A DNA stretch of 51,690 nt from Streptomyces humi (GCF_001005085.2 NZ_LBMU02000130.1:1-51690), one strand, 5' to 3'. Shown: positions 39,165 to 47,829, counted from the first letter of the stretch. Notes: a model not told the origin generated them from the letters alone. Numbers and translations: made by a program.

Positions 39165-40696
39165 CGACGGCACTCGAGACGCCGGAGACACAGGTGACAC
39201 CCGACTCCGGCCGGCGTACCGCGTCCGTGCTGGCCCTCGCGGCGTTCGAGGCGCGCCAACTGGCCTTGCAGATACCGATGGTGGTGCTCGGCCTGCTCTA
39301 TCTCGCCTATGTCGGCTACCAGCTGGCCGGACGGGACGAGGGGATGGCCGCCTACCCGGTCCTGCACGACACCGACCGGGCCACCCAGGGCGGTCCGATG
39401 CTGCTCTGCGTCGCCCTGCTGGCGTGCGTGCACCGGGCCGCCCTGCTGAACCGGCGGCGCGGCGTCGAGGAGCAGTTCTCGGTGCTGGTCATGTCGGCGC
39501 CGCGGCGCACCCTGGCGCACGCCCTGTCGGTGGTGCCGTTCGCCGTCGGTGTGGGCCTGGTGGTGGGCGTCCAGTTCGGCTGGGCGGCGTCGCGGCCGGG
39601 CGCGGTCGGGCACGGATCGCTCGCCGAACTCGCGGTCGCCCCGCTGACGGTCCTGCTCTCCGGGGCGGTCGGCGTCCTGCTGGCCCGGGCCCTGCCGCAC
39701 GCGGCGACGCCGGTGCTCTTCGTGATCGCCCTGGCCGTCGTCGTCACCCTCCTCGGTGGTGTCACCGGCGGCGCGCACGGTGTCGAGTGGCTCTGGCCGA
39801 CGGTGCAGGAGAACGGCGGCACCCCCGTCCCGGGCGACCTGCTGGGCCGCCCCGCGGCCTGGCACGCGCTGTACCTGACCGGGCTGACCGTGCTGGTGGC
39901 GGGCGTCGCGGTGCTGGTGGCCGGCGGCCGGACCCGGGCGCTGAAGGCGGTGACGGCCGTGGCGCTGGCCGCGACGGTCGCCGGGGTGGCCGGTCAGACA
40001 CCGGGCCCGTCGGCCGCGCTCCAGGCCGCGCGGAAGGCGGAGGCGGAGCACCCGCAGCGGTTCCAGACCTGCGTGGACCGGGACGGTTCCCGCTACTGCG
40101 CGTACCCCGACTGGACGGGCTGGACGGCCGACTGGGCGAGGGTGGTGCGCCGGGTGCGCGCCGGGGCGGGCGGCGAGGCGGCCACCGCCCGGCTGACCGT
40201 CCGCCAGCGCATCGAGGCGGTCACCGACCTCACCACGGACGCCACCCTCCCCACCAGTCCCGTCCACGGCACCGTCACCGTCGGCACCCAGTGGGGCGGC
40301 AACCGGGTCCCCGAGTTCGCGGTCGGCGTCGCCAGGGTCCTGGTGGCGGGCAGCGAACGCACCGCGGAGAGCATGTGCGACGCCCGGACGATCACGACGC
40401 TCTGGCTGGCCCTGGCCACCGATCCGGCCCCCGAGGACACCTTCCGCCACCTGCGTATCGACGACAGCCTCAGCGGCGGCGCCGCCGTCCTCACCCCGGA
40501 CGGCGGCAGCATGGGCGTCACGGCCCAGCAGACCCAGGTCGTACGCGAACTCCTGCACGCCCCGCGTGCCGTGATCACGTCCCGGGTCAGGGCCGGCTGG
40601 GCGGACCTCACGTCGCCCGGCACCACGACGGCCGAGGCGGCCCGGCTCCTCGGGGTGAAGGTGCCGAAGGGCGCGGACGACTGCGCGAGCGGGTGA
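39161..40696 (+). CDS. membrane protein partner of the ABC ATPase
   Basis: This 511-aa protein has about six N-terminal membrane helices (roughly residues 25-290: VVLGLLYLAYVGYQLAG, MLLCVALLACVHRAALL, VVPFAVGVGLVVGVQFGW and others). The C-terminal extracytoplasmic domain of about 210 residues contains a Cys pair (TCVDRDGSRYC). It has no EAA loop and is distinct from the ABC-2 permeases nearby. The stop is in the first unit of a 27-bp repeat array. Confidence 0.8.
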   Translation: MTTALETPETQVTPDSGRRTASVLALAAFEARQLALQIPMVVLGLLYLAYVGYQLAGRDEGMAAYPVLHDTDRATQGGPMLLCVALLACVHRAALLNRRRGVEEQFSVLVMSAPRRTLAHALSVVPFAVGVGLVVGVQFGWAASRPGAVGHGSLAELAVAPLTVLLSGAVGVLLARALPHAATPVLFVIALAVVVTLLGGVTGGAHGVEWLWPTVQENGGTPVPGDLLGRPAAWHALYLTGLTVLVAGVAVLVAGGRTRALKAVTAVALAATVAGVAGQTPGPSAALQAARKAEAEHPQRFQTCVDRDGSRYCAYPDWTGWTADWARVVRRVRAGAGGEAATARLTVRQRIEAVTDLTTDATLPTSPVHGTVTVGTQWGGNRVPEFAVGVARVLVAGSERTAESMCDARTITTLWLALATDPAPEDTFRHLRIDDSLSGGAAVLTPDGGSMGVTAQQTQVVRELLHAPRAVITSRVRAGWADLTSPGTTTAEAARLLGVKVPKGADDCASG

Positions 40697-40798
40697 GGGC
40701 CGCGCGGCAGACCTGCCGGGTGAGGGCCGCGCGGCAGACCTGCCGGGTGACGGCCGCGCGGCAGACCTGCCGGGTGACGGCCGCGCGGGAGACCTGCC
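40691..40798. repeat. four tandem 27-bp repeats between convergent genes
   Basis: Units start at 40691, 40718, 40745 and 40772, each reading GGGTGA(G/C)GGCCGCGCGG(C/G)AG then ACCTGCC. The first two are identical; later ones differ by one or two bases. Most units contain a short inverted repeat GGCAG-AC-CTGCC. The first unit holds the stop of the membrane protein gene, and the array ends 19 bp before the mshD stop, so it may serve as a bidirectional terminator. Confidence 0.92.
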
Positions 40799-40817
40799 GG
40801 CGGCCGAGCTCCCGTCC

Positions 40818-41747
40818 TCAGGTCTCCGTGCGGTACATCAGGTCCGTCTCGTGGGTCGTGAAGCCCAGGCGTTCGTAGACCGCCACCGCCGACTTGTTGT
40901 CCGCGTCGACGTACAGCATCGCCGTCGGCAGCCCCCGGTCCGCCAGGTGGCGCAGGCCCACGGTGGTCAGGGACTTGCCGAGGCCGCCGCCCTGGGCGGC
41001 CGGGGAGACACCGAGGACGTACACCTCGCCGAGGCGCTCCTCCTCATGCACCTTCGTCCAGTGGAAGCCGAGCAGTTCGACCCCGCGCTCCGCCAGGAAG
41101 AAGCCGGCCGGGTCGAACCAGGGCTGCGCCTTGCGGTCGTCGAGGTCGCGCTGGGTGAGCGAGCCCTGTTCGGGGTGGTGGGCGAAGGCGGCCGCGTTCA
41201 GCGCGAGCCAGGCCGCGTCGTCCTTGCCGGGCACGAAGGCGCGGACCGTCACGCCCTCCGGGAGCTTCGGGTCGGGCAGGTCCAGGTCCGTCAACGGACG
41301 GCGCAGCTGGCGCAGTTCGCGGAACAGCGTGAGGCCGAGGACCTGCGCGAGGTGACGGGCCGCCGGGTGCCCGCCGTGCGCCCACACCCGCAGCCGCTTG
41401 CCGGTCGCGGCCAGCAGCGCGCTGCCCAGGGCGCGGCCGTGGCCGTGGCCCCGGTGGGAGGGGTGGACGACCAGTTCGGCGGCCGGCGCCTCCACCGGGT
41501 CGGTGTCCTCCAGCTGGGCGTAGCCCACGAGTTCGCCGCCGGCGGTGAGGAGCAGGTGGGAGACGCCGTCCCGGGCGCCGCCGCCGATCTGGAGGCGGCC
41601 CTGCTCGGACACCGGCTGCTGGCCGTCCGCGCGGGCGGCCTCCGCGAGCAGTCCCAGTACGGCCTCGGCCTGGTCCGGGGCGAGCGCGGAGTAGGTATCG
41701 ATGGAGCGGGAGTACAGGGGCGGCCGTGCGGTGTCGTCGCTGGTCAT
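40818..41747 (-). CDS. mshD: mycothiol synthase (MshD)
   Basis: This 309-aa protein has two tandem GNAT domains. The N-terminal one is degenerate around VVHPSHRGHGHGRALGSALL (about 92-111). The C-terminal one is active-type with VYVLGVSPAAQGGGLGKSLTTVGL (about 243-266) followed by LYVDADNKSAVAVYERLGF. It catalyses the last step of mycothiol synthesis, acetylating Cys-GlcN-Ins with acetyl-CoA. The start is ATG 41747. Presence of mshD confirms an actinobacterial host. Confidence 0.94.
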   Translation of the reverse strand: MTSDDTARPPLYSRSIDTYSALAPDQAEAVLGLLAEAARADGQQPVSEQGRLQIGGGARDGVSHLLLTAGGELVGYAQLEDTDPVEAPAAELVVHPSHRGHGHGRALGSALLAATGKRLRVWAHGGHPAARHLAQVLGLTLFRELRQLRRPLTDLDLPDPKLPEGVTVRAFVPGKDDAAWLALNAAAFAHHPEQGSLTQRDLDDRKAQPWFDPAGFFLAERGVELLGFHWTKVHEEERLGEVYVLGVSPAAQGGGLGKSLTTVGLRHLADRGLPTAMLYVDADNKSAVAVYERLGFTTHETDLMYRTET

Positions 41748-41915
41748 GCGTACGAGGGTACGGGGCCGGACGGACAAAGTGGGGGCACGGGCGAAGGTAA
41801 AGGGCAGGGCAAAAGGCAACCAGGATGTAACCATGAACCCCCTGTTGCGCTACGCGCGTTGACCCTAGGCTGCGCCGGACCGGGCCACTTCTCAGCAGAC
41901 CCACAGGGGGGTTCC

Positions 41916-43712
41916 ATGCCGGCCACGTCCCGCCCGTCCGGACGCCGTACCTTCGCACTGCTCGCGTCCGCCGCCGGACTCGCCACCGCCGCCGCGCTCG
42001 CGAGCGCGCTGCCCGCCGACGCGCACTCCGGCAGCGGGCACGGGCACCAGCACCCGAGCCGCTTCCAGGACGTCCAGCTGCTCTCCTTCAACGACCTGCA
42101 CGGCAACCTCGAACCGCCGTCGGGCTCCTCCGGCCGGGTCACCGAGACCGAGGCCGACGGGACGACGAGGACGATCGACGCGGGCGGTGTCGAGTACCTC
42201 GCCACGCATCTGCGCGAGGCCCGCGAGGGCCACCCGTACTCCGTCACGGCGGCCGGCGGTGACATGGTCGGCGCCTCCCCGCTGATCTCCGGGCTCTTCC
42301 ACGACGAGCCGACCGTCGAGGCGCTGAACAAGCTCGACCTGGACGTGACGACGGTCGGCAACCACGAGTTCGACGAGGGCGCGAAGGAACTCGCGCGCCT
42401 TCAGAACGGCGGCTGCCACCCCACCGACGGCTGCTACACGGACAAGAGGTTCAAGGGCGCCGACTTCCCCTACCTCGCCGCGAACGTCCTCGACGATAAG
42501 ACGGGGAAGCCGATCCTGAAGCCGTACTGGGTCTGGCAGAAGAAGGACGTGAGGATCGGGTTCATCGGCGTCACCCTGGAGGGCACACCGGGCATCGTCT
42601 CCGCCGACGGCGTCAAGGGCCTCGCCTTCAAGGACGAGGTCGAGACGATCAACAAGTACGCCAAGGTGCTCCAGCGCCAGGGCGTCCAGTCGATCGTGGC
42701 GCTGGTCCACGAGGGCGGCTTCCCGAGTTCGTCGTCGTACAACTACGACTGCGACTCCCCGGGCGCCGGTGACGGCATCTCCGGGCCGATCGTCGACATC
42801 GCGAAGAACGTGACCCCGGCGGTGGACGCCCTCGTCACCGGCCACACCCACACCGCGTACGTCTGCACGGTCGACGACCCGGCGGGCAACCCGCGCATGG
42901 TCACCTCGGCCGCCTCCTTCGGCCGCCTGTACACGGACACCACGCTGACCTACGACCGCCGTACCGGTGACATCGCGCGTACGGCCGTGAAGTCCGCGAA
43001 CCACGTGGTCACCCGGGACGTCGCCAAGGCGCCCGACATGACCCGGCTGATCAGCGAGTGGAACACCCTCGCCGCCCCGATCGGCAACCGTCCCGTCGGC
43101 TGGATCTCCGCCGACGTCAGCAGCACCGGCACCGAGTCCCCGATGGGTGACCTGATCGCCGACGCCCAGTTCGCCTACGGCAAGGAGCTGGACCCGGAGA
43201 CCGACCTCGCGCTGATGAACCCGGGCGGTGTCCGGGCGGGGCTGACCTACGCGGCCAAGGCCGGTGAGGGCGACGGGGTCGTCACCTACGCGGAGGGCTT
43301 CACCGTCCAGCCGTTCGCCAACACGGTCAACCTCCAGAACTTCACCGGCGCCCAGCTGGTCCAGGTGCTCAAGGAGCAGGTGAGCGGCAGCAACGCGGCG
43401 GCCCCGAAGATCCTCCAGCCGTCGGCGAACCTGACGTACACCCTGGACCTCACGAAGACGGGCGCGGACCGGGTCGTCACCGACTCGATCCGTCTGGACG
43501 GCAAGGCCGTCGACCCGGCCGCCACCTACCGCGTCGCCACCAACTCCTTCCTCGCGGGCGGCGGCGACGGCTTCACCACCCTAGGCCTCGGCACGGACGA
43601 CCTGGTCGGCACCGACGACCTCGCGGCCCTGGCCCAGTACCTGACGGCCAACTCCTCGGCGGCGAGCCCGCTCACCCCGCCGGCCGCGAACCGGATCGCG
43701 ATCGTGCAGTAA
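41916..43712 (+). CDS. secreted 5'-nucleotidase
   Basis: This 598-aa exported phosphoesterase has a twin-arginine-type signal (GRRTFALLAS, then a hydrophobic stretch to ADA at about 36) and an N-terminal metallophosphatase domain with FNDLHGNLEP (D60, H62), AAGGDMVGAS, VGNHEFDEG and GHTHT for the two-metal centre. The C-terminal 5'-nucleotidase domain contains the substrate-binding ALMNPGGVRAGL and FAGGGDGF-like motifs. It releases phosphate and nucleoside from nucleotides outside the cell, in keeping with the phosphate theme. The start is ATG 41916 after AGGGGGG. No PHO box was found. Confidence 0.93.
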   Translation: MPATSRPSGRRTFALLASAAGLATAAALASALPADAHSGSGHGHQHPSRFQDVQLLSFNDLHGNLEPPSGSSGRVTETEADGTTRTIDAGGVEYLATHLREAREGHPYSVTAAGGDMVGASPLISGLFHDEPTVEALNKLDLDVTTVGNHEFDEGAKELARLQNGGCHPTDGCYTDKRFKGADFPYLAANVLDDKTGKPILKPYWVWQKKDVRIGFIGVTLEGTPGIVSADGVKGLAFKDEVETINKYAKVLQRQGVQSIVALVHEGGFPSSSSYNYDCDSPGAGDGISGPIVDIAKNVTPAVDALVTGHTHTAYVCTVDDPAGNPRMVTSAASFGRLYTDTTLTYDRRTGDIARTAVKSANHVVTRDVAKAPDMTRLISEWNTLAAPIGNRPVGWISADVSSTGTESPMGDLIADAQFAYGKELDPETDLALMNPGGVRAGLTYAAKAGEGDGVVTYAEGFTVQPFANTVNLQNFTGAQLVQVLKEQVSGSNAAAPKILQPSANLTYTLDLTKTGADRVVTDSIRLDGKAVDPAATYRVATNSFLAGGGDGFTTLGLGTDDLVGTDDLAALAQYLTANSSAASPLTPPAANRIAIVQ

Positions 43713-43747
43713 CCCCTCCTCACCCCTCCTCACCCCCGTCCCGCCCC

Positions 43748-43785
43748 ACGGGCCCGGTGCGCGCGACAGCGCGCACCGGGCCCGT
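43748..43785 (+). terminator. terminator of the 5'-nucleotidase gene
   Basis: A perfect 17-bp stem (43748-43764 with 43769-43785; ACGGGCCCGGTGCGCGC and its complement) has a GACA loop, 35 bp after the stop and is followed by TCTGCTT. Confidence 0.9.
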
Positions 43786-43840
43786 TCTGCTTGGCCGTCC
43801 TGCCCTGTAAAACCTGTGTGAGATGGCCTCTGGTTCCCAG

Positions 43841-43870
43841 TTGCTCCTGAAAATATGTCTCAGCTGTAAT
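43841..43870 (+). promoter_or_regulatory. possible promoter of the first tiny basic gene
   Basis: TTGCTC (43841-43846), 18 bp and TGTAAT (43865-43870) resemble a housekeeping promoter inside a strikingly A+T-rich stretch (43800-43982). It would give a leader of about 105 nt. Other hexamers nearby are possible. Confidence 0.4.
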
Positions 43871-43982
43871 TCATCGATGTCTTAGCGGAAATGGCTTTTC
43901 TCGGCTCGCGGATCACGTAATGTTTTCCATGTCGAAAGCGAACGGCGCGGACGACAGAACAAACGAATCGAAGGAGAAGACC

Positions 43983-44099
43983 ATGAGCTTCCGCAAGATC
44001 GCCCCGGTCAAGAAGCACCACAAGCCCGCTCCGGCCCCGAAGAAGCCGGTCGCGAAGAAGCCGGCCGCGAAGCGTCGCCCCGTCGGCGACGAGCGCTGA
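43983..44099 (+). CDS. tiny Lys/Pro/Ala-rich basic protein, copy 1 (38 aa)
   Basis: From ATG 43983, preceded by AAGGAGAAGACC (strong ribosome site), the frame encodes 38 residues: MSFRKIAPVKKHHKPAPAPK, then KPVAKKPAAKRRPVGDER. It has about 13 Lys/Arg, a His pair, and no acidic residue before the last few. No transmembrane or signal segment exists. The first 84 bp are identical to the gene 226 bp downstream. The composition resembles disordered nucleic-acid- or polyanion-binding tails, or a small peptide precursor; function is unknown. It would be missed by size-filtered gene finding. Confidence 0.85.
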   Translation: MSFRKIAPVKKHHKPAPAPKKPVAKKPAAKRRPVGDER

Positions 44100-44208
44100 C
44101 AAAGAATTCACAGAAGTAATTCAAATCTATTCACAGGTCGTTGCAGCAGAACGGTAGAAAAGCTGTTGCAGGATCACGACAGACCCCACGACAGAGAGGT
44201 ACGTCACC

Positions 44209-44322
44209 ATGAGCTTCCGCAAGATCGCCCCGGTCAAGAAGCACCACAAGCCCGCTCCGGCCCCGAAGAAGCCGGTCGCGAAGAAGCCGGCCCCGAAGCG
44301 CCGTCCCGTCGACAACGGCTGA
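44209..44322 (+). CDS. tiny Lys/Pro/Ala-rich basic protein, copy 2 (37 aa)
   Basis: From ATG 44209, with GAGAGG about 10 nt ahead, 37 residues are encoded, identical to copy 1 for the first 28 residues and ending PKRRPVDNG. DNA identity is perfect over the first 84 bp, including third positions, yet the upstream regions are unrelated, which points to gene conversion or strong selection. A 17-bp hairpin terminator follows, then an ABC exporter gene. A peptide-export relationship is possible but not shown. Confidence 0.85.
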   Translation: MSFRKIAPVKKHHKPAPAPKKPVAKKPAPKRRPVDNG

Positions 44323-44332
44323 CGCACACAGC

Positions 44333-44380
44333 GAGGCGGGGTCACCGGTTAAGCGTGGTCGCGACCGGTGGCCCCGCCTC
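44333..44380 (+). terminator. terminator after the tiny basic genes
   Basis: A 17-bp stem with one G-T pair (44333-44349 with 44364-44380; GAGGCGGGGTCACCGGT against its near-complement) and a 14-nt loop lies 10 bp after copy 2. Confidence 0.8.
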
Positions 44381-44444
44381 GGCCATGTCCGCCCATGGGC
44401 AGCCCTGCCCGCCCCACCGATGCCTCTGAAGGGAGTTGTCGACC

Positions 44445-46235
44445 ATGAGAGAAGCCCGTGCCGCCTTCCGCCGCTTCTGGCCGCTGACCCGCGGCGACCG
44501 CAAGTGGCTGTGGGTGATCATCGCGTGCGTGGTGGTGTCCGCGCTCGCCGAGACCGCCGCGATCCTGCTCTTCGCGAACCTCACCGACAACGCCCTGGAG
44601 GCCGGTTCGCTGTCCGCCTTCTGGGGCCCGGCCGGCGCCTGGCTGCTGGTCGCCGCGGTGGGCGCGTTCGTCGGGTACCTCGGCAACTCACTGGCCACCT
44701 GGACCGCCGAGAGATTCGTCCTGCGCCTGCGCGCCAAGGTCTTCCGGCACGTCCAGGACCTGCCCCCGCACTTCTTCCAGCGGCACCGCCAGGGCGACCT
44801 GGTGGAACGCCTCACCGGTGACGTCGAGGCCATCGAGCAGATGGTCGTCTCCGGTGTCGTCGGCACCGTCGCCGCGGCCTTCTCCGCCGTCTTCTACGCG
44901 GCCGCCGCCTTCTGGCTGCGCTGGGACCTGGCGCTGGCCACCTTCGTCCTCGCTCCCCTGTTCCTGTTCGCCGCCCGCCGCTTCTCCGGCCGGATCCGGA
45001 CCGCCTCCCAGGACGAGCGGGTCGCCGACGGCGCGATCACCTCCGTGGTCGAGGAGTCCCTCGGCAACGTCGTCCTCACCCAGGCGTACAACCGCCGCCG
45101 GGACGAGGAGAAGCGCCTCGACGCCGAGGCCCGCGCCTGGATGCGGGCGAGCGTGCGGGGCGCCCGCCTCAGCGAGATGTACGCCCAGTTCGTCGAGGTC
45201 GTCGAGACCCTCTGCGTCCTCGCCGTCATCGGCCTGGGCGTCTGGGAGATCTCCGCCGACCGGATGACCCTCGGTCAGCTGCTCGCCTTCGCCGCCTTCC
45301 TCGGCTACCTCTACCCGCCGGTCCGCAACCTCGGCCAGCTCGGCCTCACCCTCACCGCGGCCACCGCGGGCGCCGAGCGCATCGGCGAGATCCTGGACGC
45401 CGAACCCGCCGTCACCGACCCCGCCCGGCCGGTCGGCCCCTGGCCGGTCCGAGGCTGGGTCAGCTTCCACAACGTCTCCTTCCGCTACCCGGAGTCCCCC
45501 CGCGCCTCCCTCCGCGACGTCGACCTCACCGCGGGCCCCGGCGAACTGGTCCTGGTCACCGGCAAGAGCGGCGCGGGCAAGTCCACCCTCTCCAAGCTCC
45601 TCACCCGCTTCTACGACCCCTCGGCCGGCGTGATCTGCCTGGACGGCGTCCCGCTCACCGACGTACCCCTGGAGTTCCTCCGGGAGAACGTCGCGCTGCT
45701 CCCGCAGCAGACGCTGATCCTCAACGGCACGGTCCGCGAGAACATCGGCTGCGGCCGCCCGGGCGCGACGGACACCGAGATCGAGCAGGCGGCACGGGAC
45801 GCGGCGGCCCACGACTTCATCACCGCCCTGCCCCAGGGCTACGACACCCACATCGCCCCCGGCACGGCCGCGCTCTCCGGCGGTCAGCTCCAGCGCGTCG
45901 CCATCGCCCGCGCGATGCTCCGCGCCGCCCCGGTCCTCGTCCTCGACGAGCCCACGGCGGGCCTGGACGCGATCGCCGCCCGCCAGGTGGTGGCCCCGCT
46001 GCGCAGGCTCATGGCGGGCCGTACGACCATCATGATCACGCACGACCTGACCCTCGCCCCCGACGCCGACCGCATCCTGGTCGTCGACCGCGGCCGCCTG
46101 GTGGAGGCGGGTACCCACGCCGAACTCCTCGCCCGCGACGGCGCGTACGCCGGCCTCGCCCACCCCCTCCCGGAGACGATCGCGGCGGAGTCGGCGGCAC
46201 CGGCCCCGGACGAGACGATGATCCTCAGGTGGTAG
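44445..46235 (+). CDS. ABC exporter, fused membrane and ATPase domains
   Basis: This 596-aa half-transporter is of the MsbA/LmrA type: six helices (about residues 20-310), then a nucleotide-binding domain with Walker A GKSGAGKS (about 375-382), signature ALSGGQLQRVAIARAML, Walker B VLVLDEPTAGLD and ITHD. It should work as a homodimer exporting lipids, drugs or peptides. The start at ATG 44445 has AGGGAG about 9 nt upstream; TTG 44436 is an alternative. No peptidase C39 domain is present. Its 3' end overlaps the convergent response regulator by 11 nt. Confidence 0.93.
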   Translation: MREARAAFRRFWPLTRGDRKWLWVIIACVVVSALAETAAILLFANLTDNALEAGSLSAFWGPAGAWLLVAAVGAFVGYLGNSLATWTAERFVLRLRAKVFRHVQDLPPHFFQRHRQGDLVERLTGDVEAIEQMVVSGVVGTVAAAFSAVFYAAAAFWLRWDLALATFVLAPLFLFAARRFSGRIRTASQDERVADGAITSVVEESLGNVVLTQAYNRRRDEEKRLDAEARAWMRASVRGARLSEMYAQFVEVVETLCVLAVIGLGVWEISADRMTLGQLLAFAAFLGYLYPPVRNLGQLGLTLTAATAGAERIGEILDAEPAVTDPARPVGPWPVRGWVSFHNVSFRYPESPRASLRDVDLTAGPGELVLVTGKSGAGKSTLSKLLTRFYDPSAGVICLDGVPLTDVPLEFLRENVALLPQQTLILNGTVRENIGCGRPGATDTEIEQAARDAAAHDFITALPQGYDTHIAPGTAALSGGQLQRVAIARAMLRAAPVLVLDEPTAGLDAIAARQVVAPLRRLMAGRTTIMITHDLTLAPDADRILVVDRGRLVEAGTHAELLARDGAYAGLAHPLPETIAAESAAPAPDETMILRW

Positions 46236-46950
46236 CACCGCTCCTGAGCGTGTACCCCAGCCCGCGCACGGTGTGGATGAGCCGCGGTTCGCCGCGGCTC
46301 TCCAGTTTCCGCCGCAGGTACATGATGTAGACGTCCAGCGTGTTGGACGCGGGCGCGAACTCGAACCCCCACACGTCCCGCAGGATCCGCTCCCGGCCGA
46401 GCACCCGCCCAGGGTTCCGCAGCAGGAACTCCAGCAGCGCGTACTCGGTCTTGGTCAGGTCCAGGGCCCGGCCGGCCCGGTGCACGGCCCGGGTCCGCGG
46501 GTCCATCGCGATGTCGTCGAAGACGAGGCACCGTTCCCCGGGGCGCTCCGCCGCCGGCTCGGGCCGCGGGCTGCGCCGCAGCAACGCCCGCACCCGGGCG
46601 AGCAGTTCCTCGGTGGCGAAGGGCTTCGCCAGGTACCCGTCGGCGCCGTTGTCGAGGGCGACGATGCGGTCCCCCACGGCATTCCGGCCGGTGATCATGA
46701 GAATCGGCACGGTGGACCCGGACGCCCGGATCCGCCGGGTGGCCGCCAGGCCGTCGAGGCCCGGCATCTCGACGTCCATCAGCACCAGGTCCGGCTCGCT
46801 CTCCGGAGCCCCGACGAGATCGAGGGCCACTCTGCCGTCCCCGGCGAGCAGCGTCTCGTACCCCTCGAACCTGAGCAGCCGGCCGATGCCGTCCCGCACG
46901 GCCGCGTCGTCGTCGGCCAGCAAAATCCTCCGCGCCATCTGACTCGCCAT
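46225..46950 (-). CDS. OmpR-family response regulator, orphan
   Basis: This 241-aa regulator has a receiver domain (about 8-120; acidic D13-D15, phospho-acceptor D59 in LMDVEMPG, K109 in LAKPF) and an OmpR/PhoB winged-helix C terminus ending RLIHTVRGLGYTLR. No histidine kinase gene adjoins it; the nearest is the MprB-like kinase at 47830, which has its own partner. It is a paralogue of the regulator at 49254-49988. ATG 46938 is an alternative start. Confidence 0.92.
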   Translation of the reverse strand: MASQMARRILLADDDAAVRDGIGRLLRFEGYETLLAGDGRVALDLVGAPESEPDLVLMDVEMPGLDGLAATRRIRASGSTVPILMITGRNAVGDRIVALDNGADGYLAKPFATEELLARVRALLRRSPRPEPAAERPGERCLVFDDIAMDPRTRAVHRAGRALDLTKTEYALLEFLLRNPGRVLGRERILRDVWGFEFAPASNTLDVYIMYLRRKLESRGEPRLIHTVRGLGYTLRSGATT

Positions 46951-47005
46951 CTGACAAAAGTGTGACGAGGGCCTGTGAGAGAGCTGGGGTGGGGATGTGC
47001 GTGGG

Positions 47006-47749
47006 CTACGGCTGCCGGGCCAGGGAGCGCGGCGGCCGGACCCCCCAGTACCACTGGAGTACGGCGGCCAGGACGACGCCCGCGGCCGGCGGCACGCACA
47101 CGATCAGCAGGAACGGGTGGTCCCCCCGTTCCGCGATCACCAGCGCGACGGCGACCACGATCATCACGACGAGCGTCGCCACGGCGCCGTGCACTCCCCA
47201 CAGCCACGCCTTGCGGCGCACGGCGCCCCGGCGGATCCGTTCCTCCACGTCCGGGCGCCGTTCCCAGGTGAGGCTGCGGTGCGGGGCGGCGGCCAGACAC
47301 AGCTCCGCGACCTCCGCGTACGGGTCGTCCAGCTGCCAGTCGTTGAGGTGGGGGAGCAGGAAGCGGCGGCCCCGGTGGTCGTACAGGTAGGTGAGCCACT
47401 GGGGCGCCGCCCGGCCGGAGCCGCGCGGGGCCTGCTCGACCCGGATGTCGTACACGTCAGGCCAGGCCCAGGTACGGGCCCGCAGCGGTCCCCGCGCGGT
47501 GATCCCGGCGGACGTGACCCTGGTGTACGCCCGGTACTGCTCCAGGGCGACCCGCACCAGCGTCACGAGTATCAGCACGGCGAAGACCGGCGCCCCCCAC
47601 CGGGGCCCGGCCCCGTCGCCGGGACGCTCACCGGAGAACCGGACGAGCTGGACGAAGGCGTTCCCCAACACCAGCCCCAGCAGTCCGAGATACGCCCGCG
47701 GCACCCTCCGCCGCTTCCGGTACACCCGCTCCACGCCGTCGTCGCCCAC
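47006..47749 (-). CDS. PH-domain membrane protein
   Basis: This 247-aa protein has two N-terminal hydrophobic segments (about 20-34 and 53-70), a bacterial PH-like domain (about 74-150: YTRVTSAGITARGPLRARTWAWPDVYDIRVEQ and so on), a basic amphipathic region and two C-terminal membrane helices (about 185-235). Such proteins are common in Streptomyces and lack a known function. It is not tightly linked to its neighbours. Confidence 0.75.
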   Translation of the reverse strand: MGDDGVERVYRKRRRVPRAYLGLLGLVLGNAFVQLVRFSGERPGDGAGPRWGAPVFAVLILVTLVRVALEQYRAYTRVTSAGITARGPLRARTWAWPDVYDIRVEQAPRGSGRAAPQWLTYLYDHRGRRFLLPHLNDWQLDDPYAEVAELCLAAAPHRSLTWERRPDVEERIRRGAVRRKAWLWGVHGAVATLVVMIVVAVALVIAERGDHPFLLIVCVPPAAGVVLAAVLQWYWGVRPPRSLARQP

Positions 47750-47829
47750 ACCCCACGCCCTCCCCCAGACGCACCGAACGGGTGCGCGACTGAGGAGAGC
47801 GTAGTCCCGCCTCCTCTACGGCAGCGGGT

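Noticed and set aside
40691..40798. CRISPR-like repeat array
   Set aside because: The 27-bp units abut directly with no spacers and there are no cas genes. It is a simple tandem repeat.
44209..46235. Lantibiotic or other defined RiPP cluster
   Set aside because: The tiny genes lack Cys/Ser/Thr-rich cores and leader motifs, no modification enzyme is nearby, and the exporter has no leader-peptidase domain.
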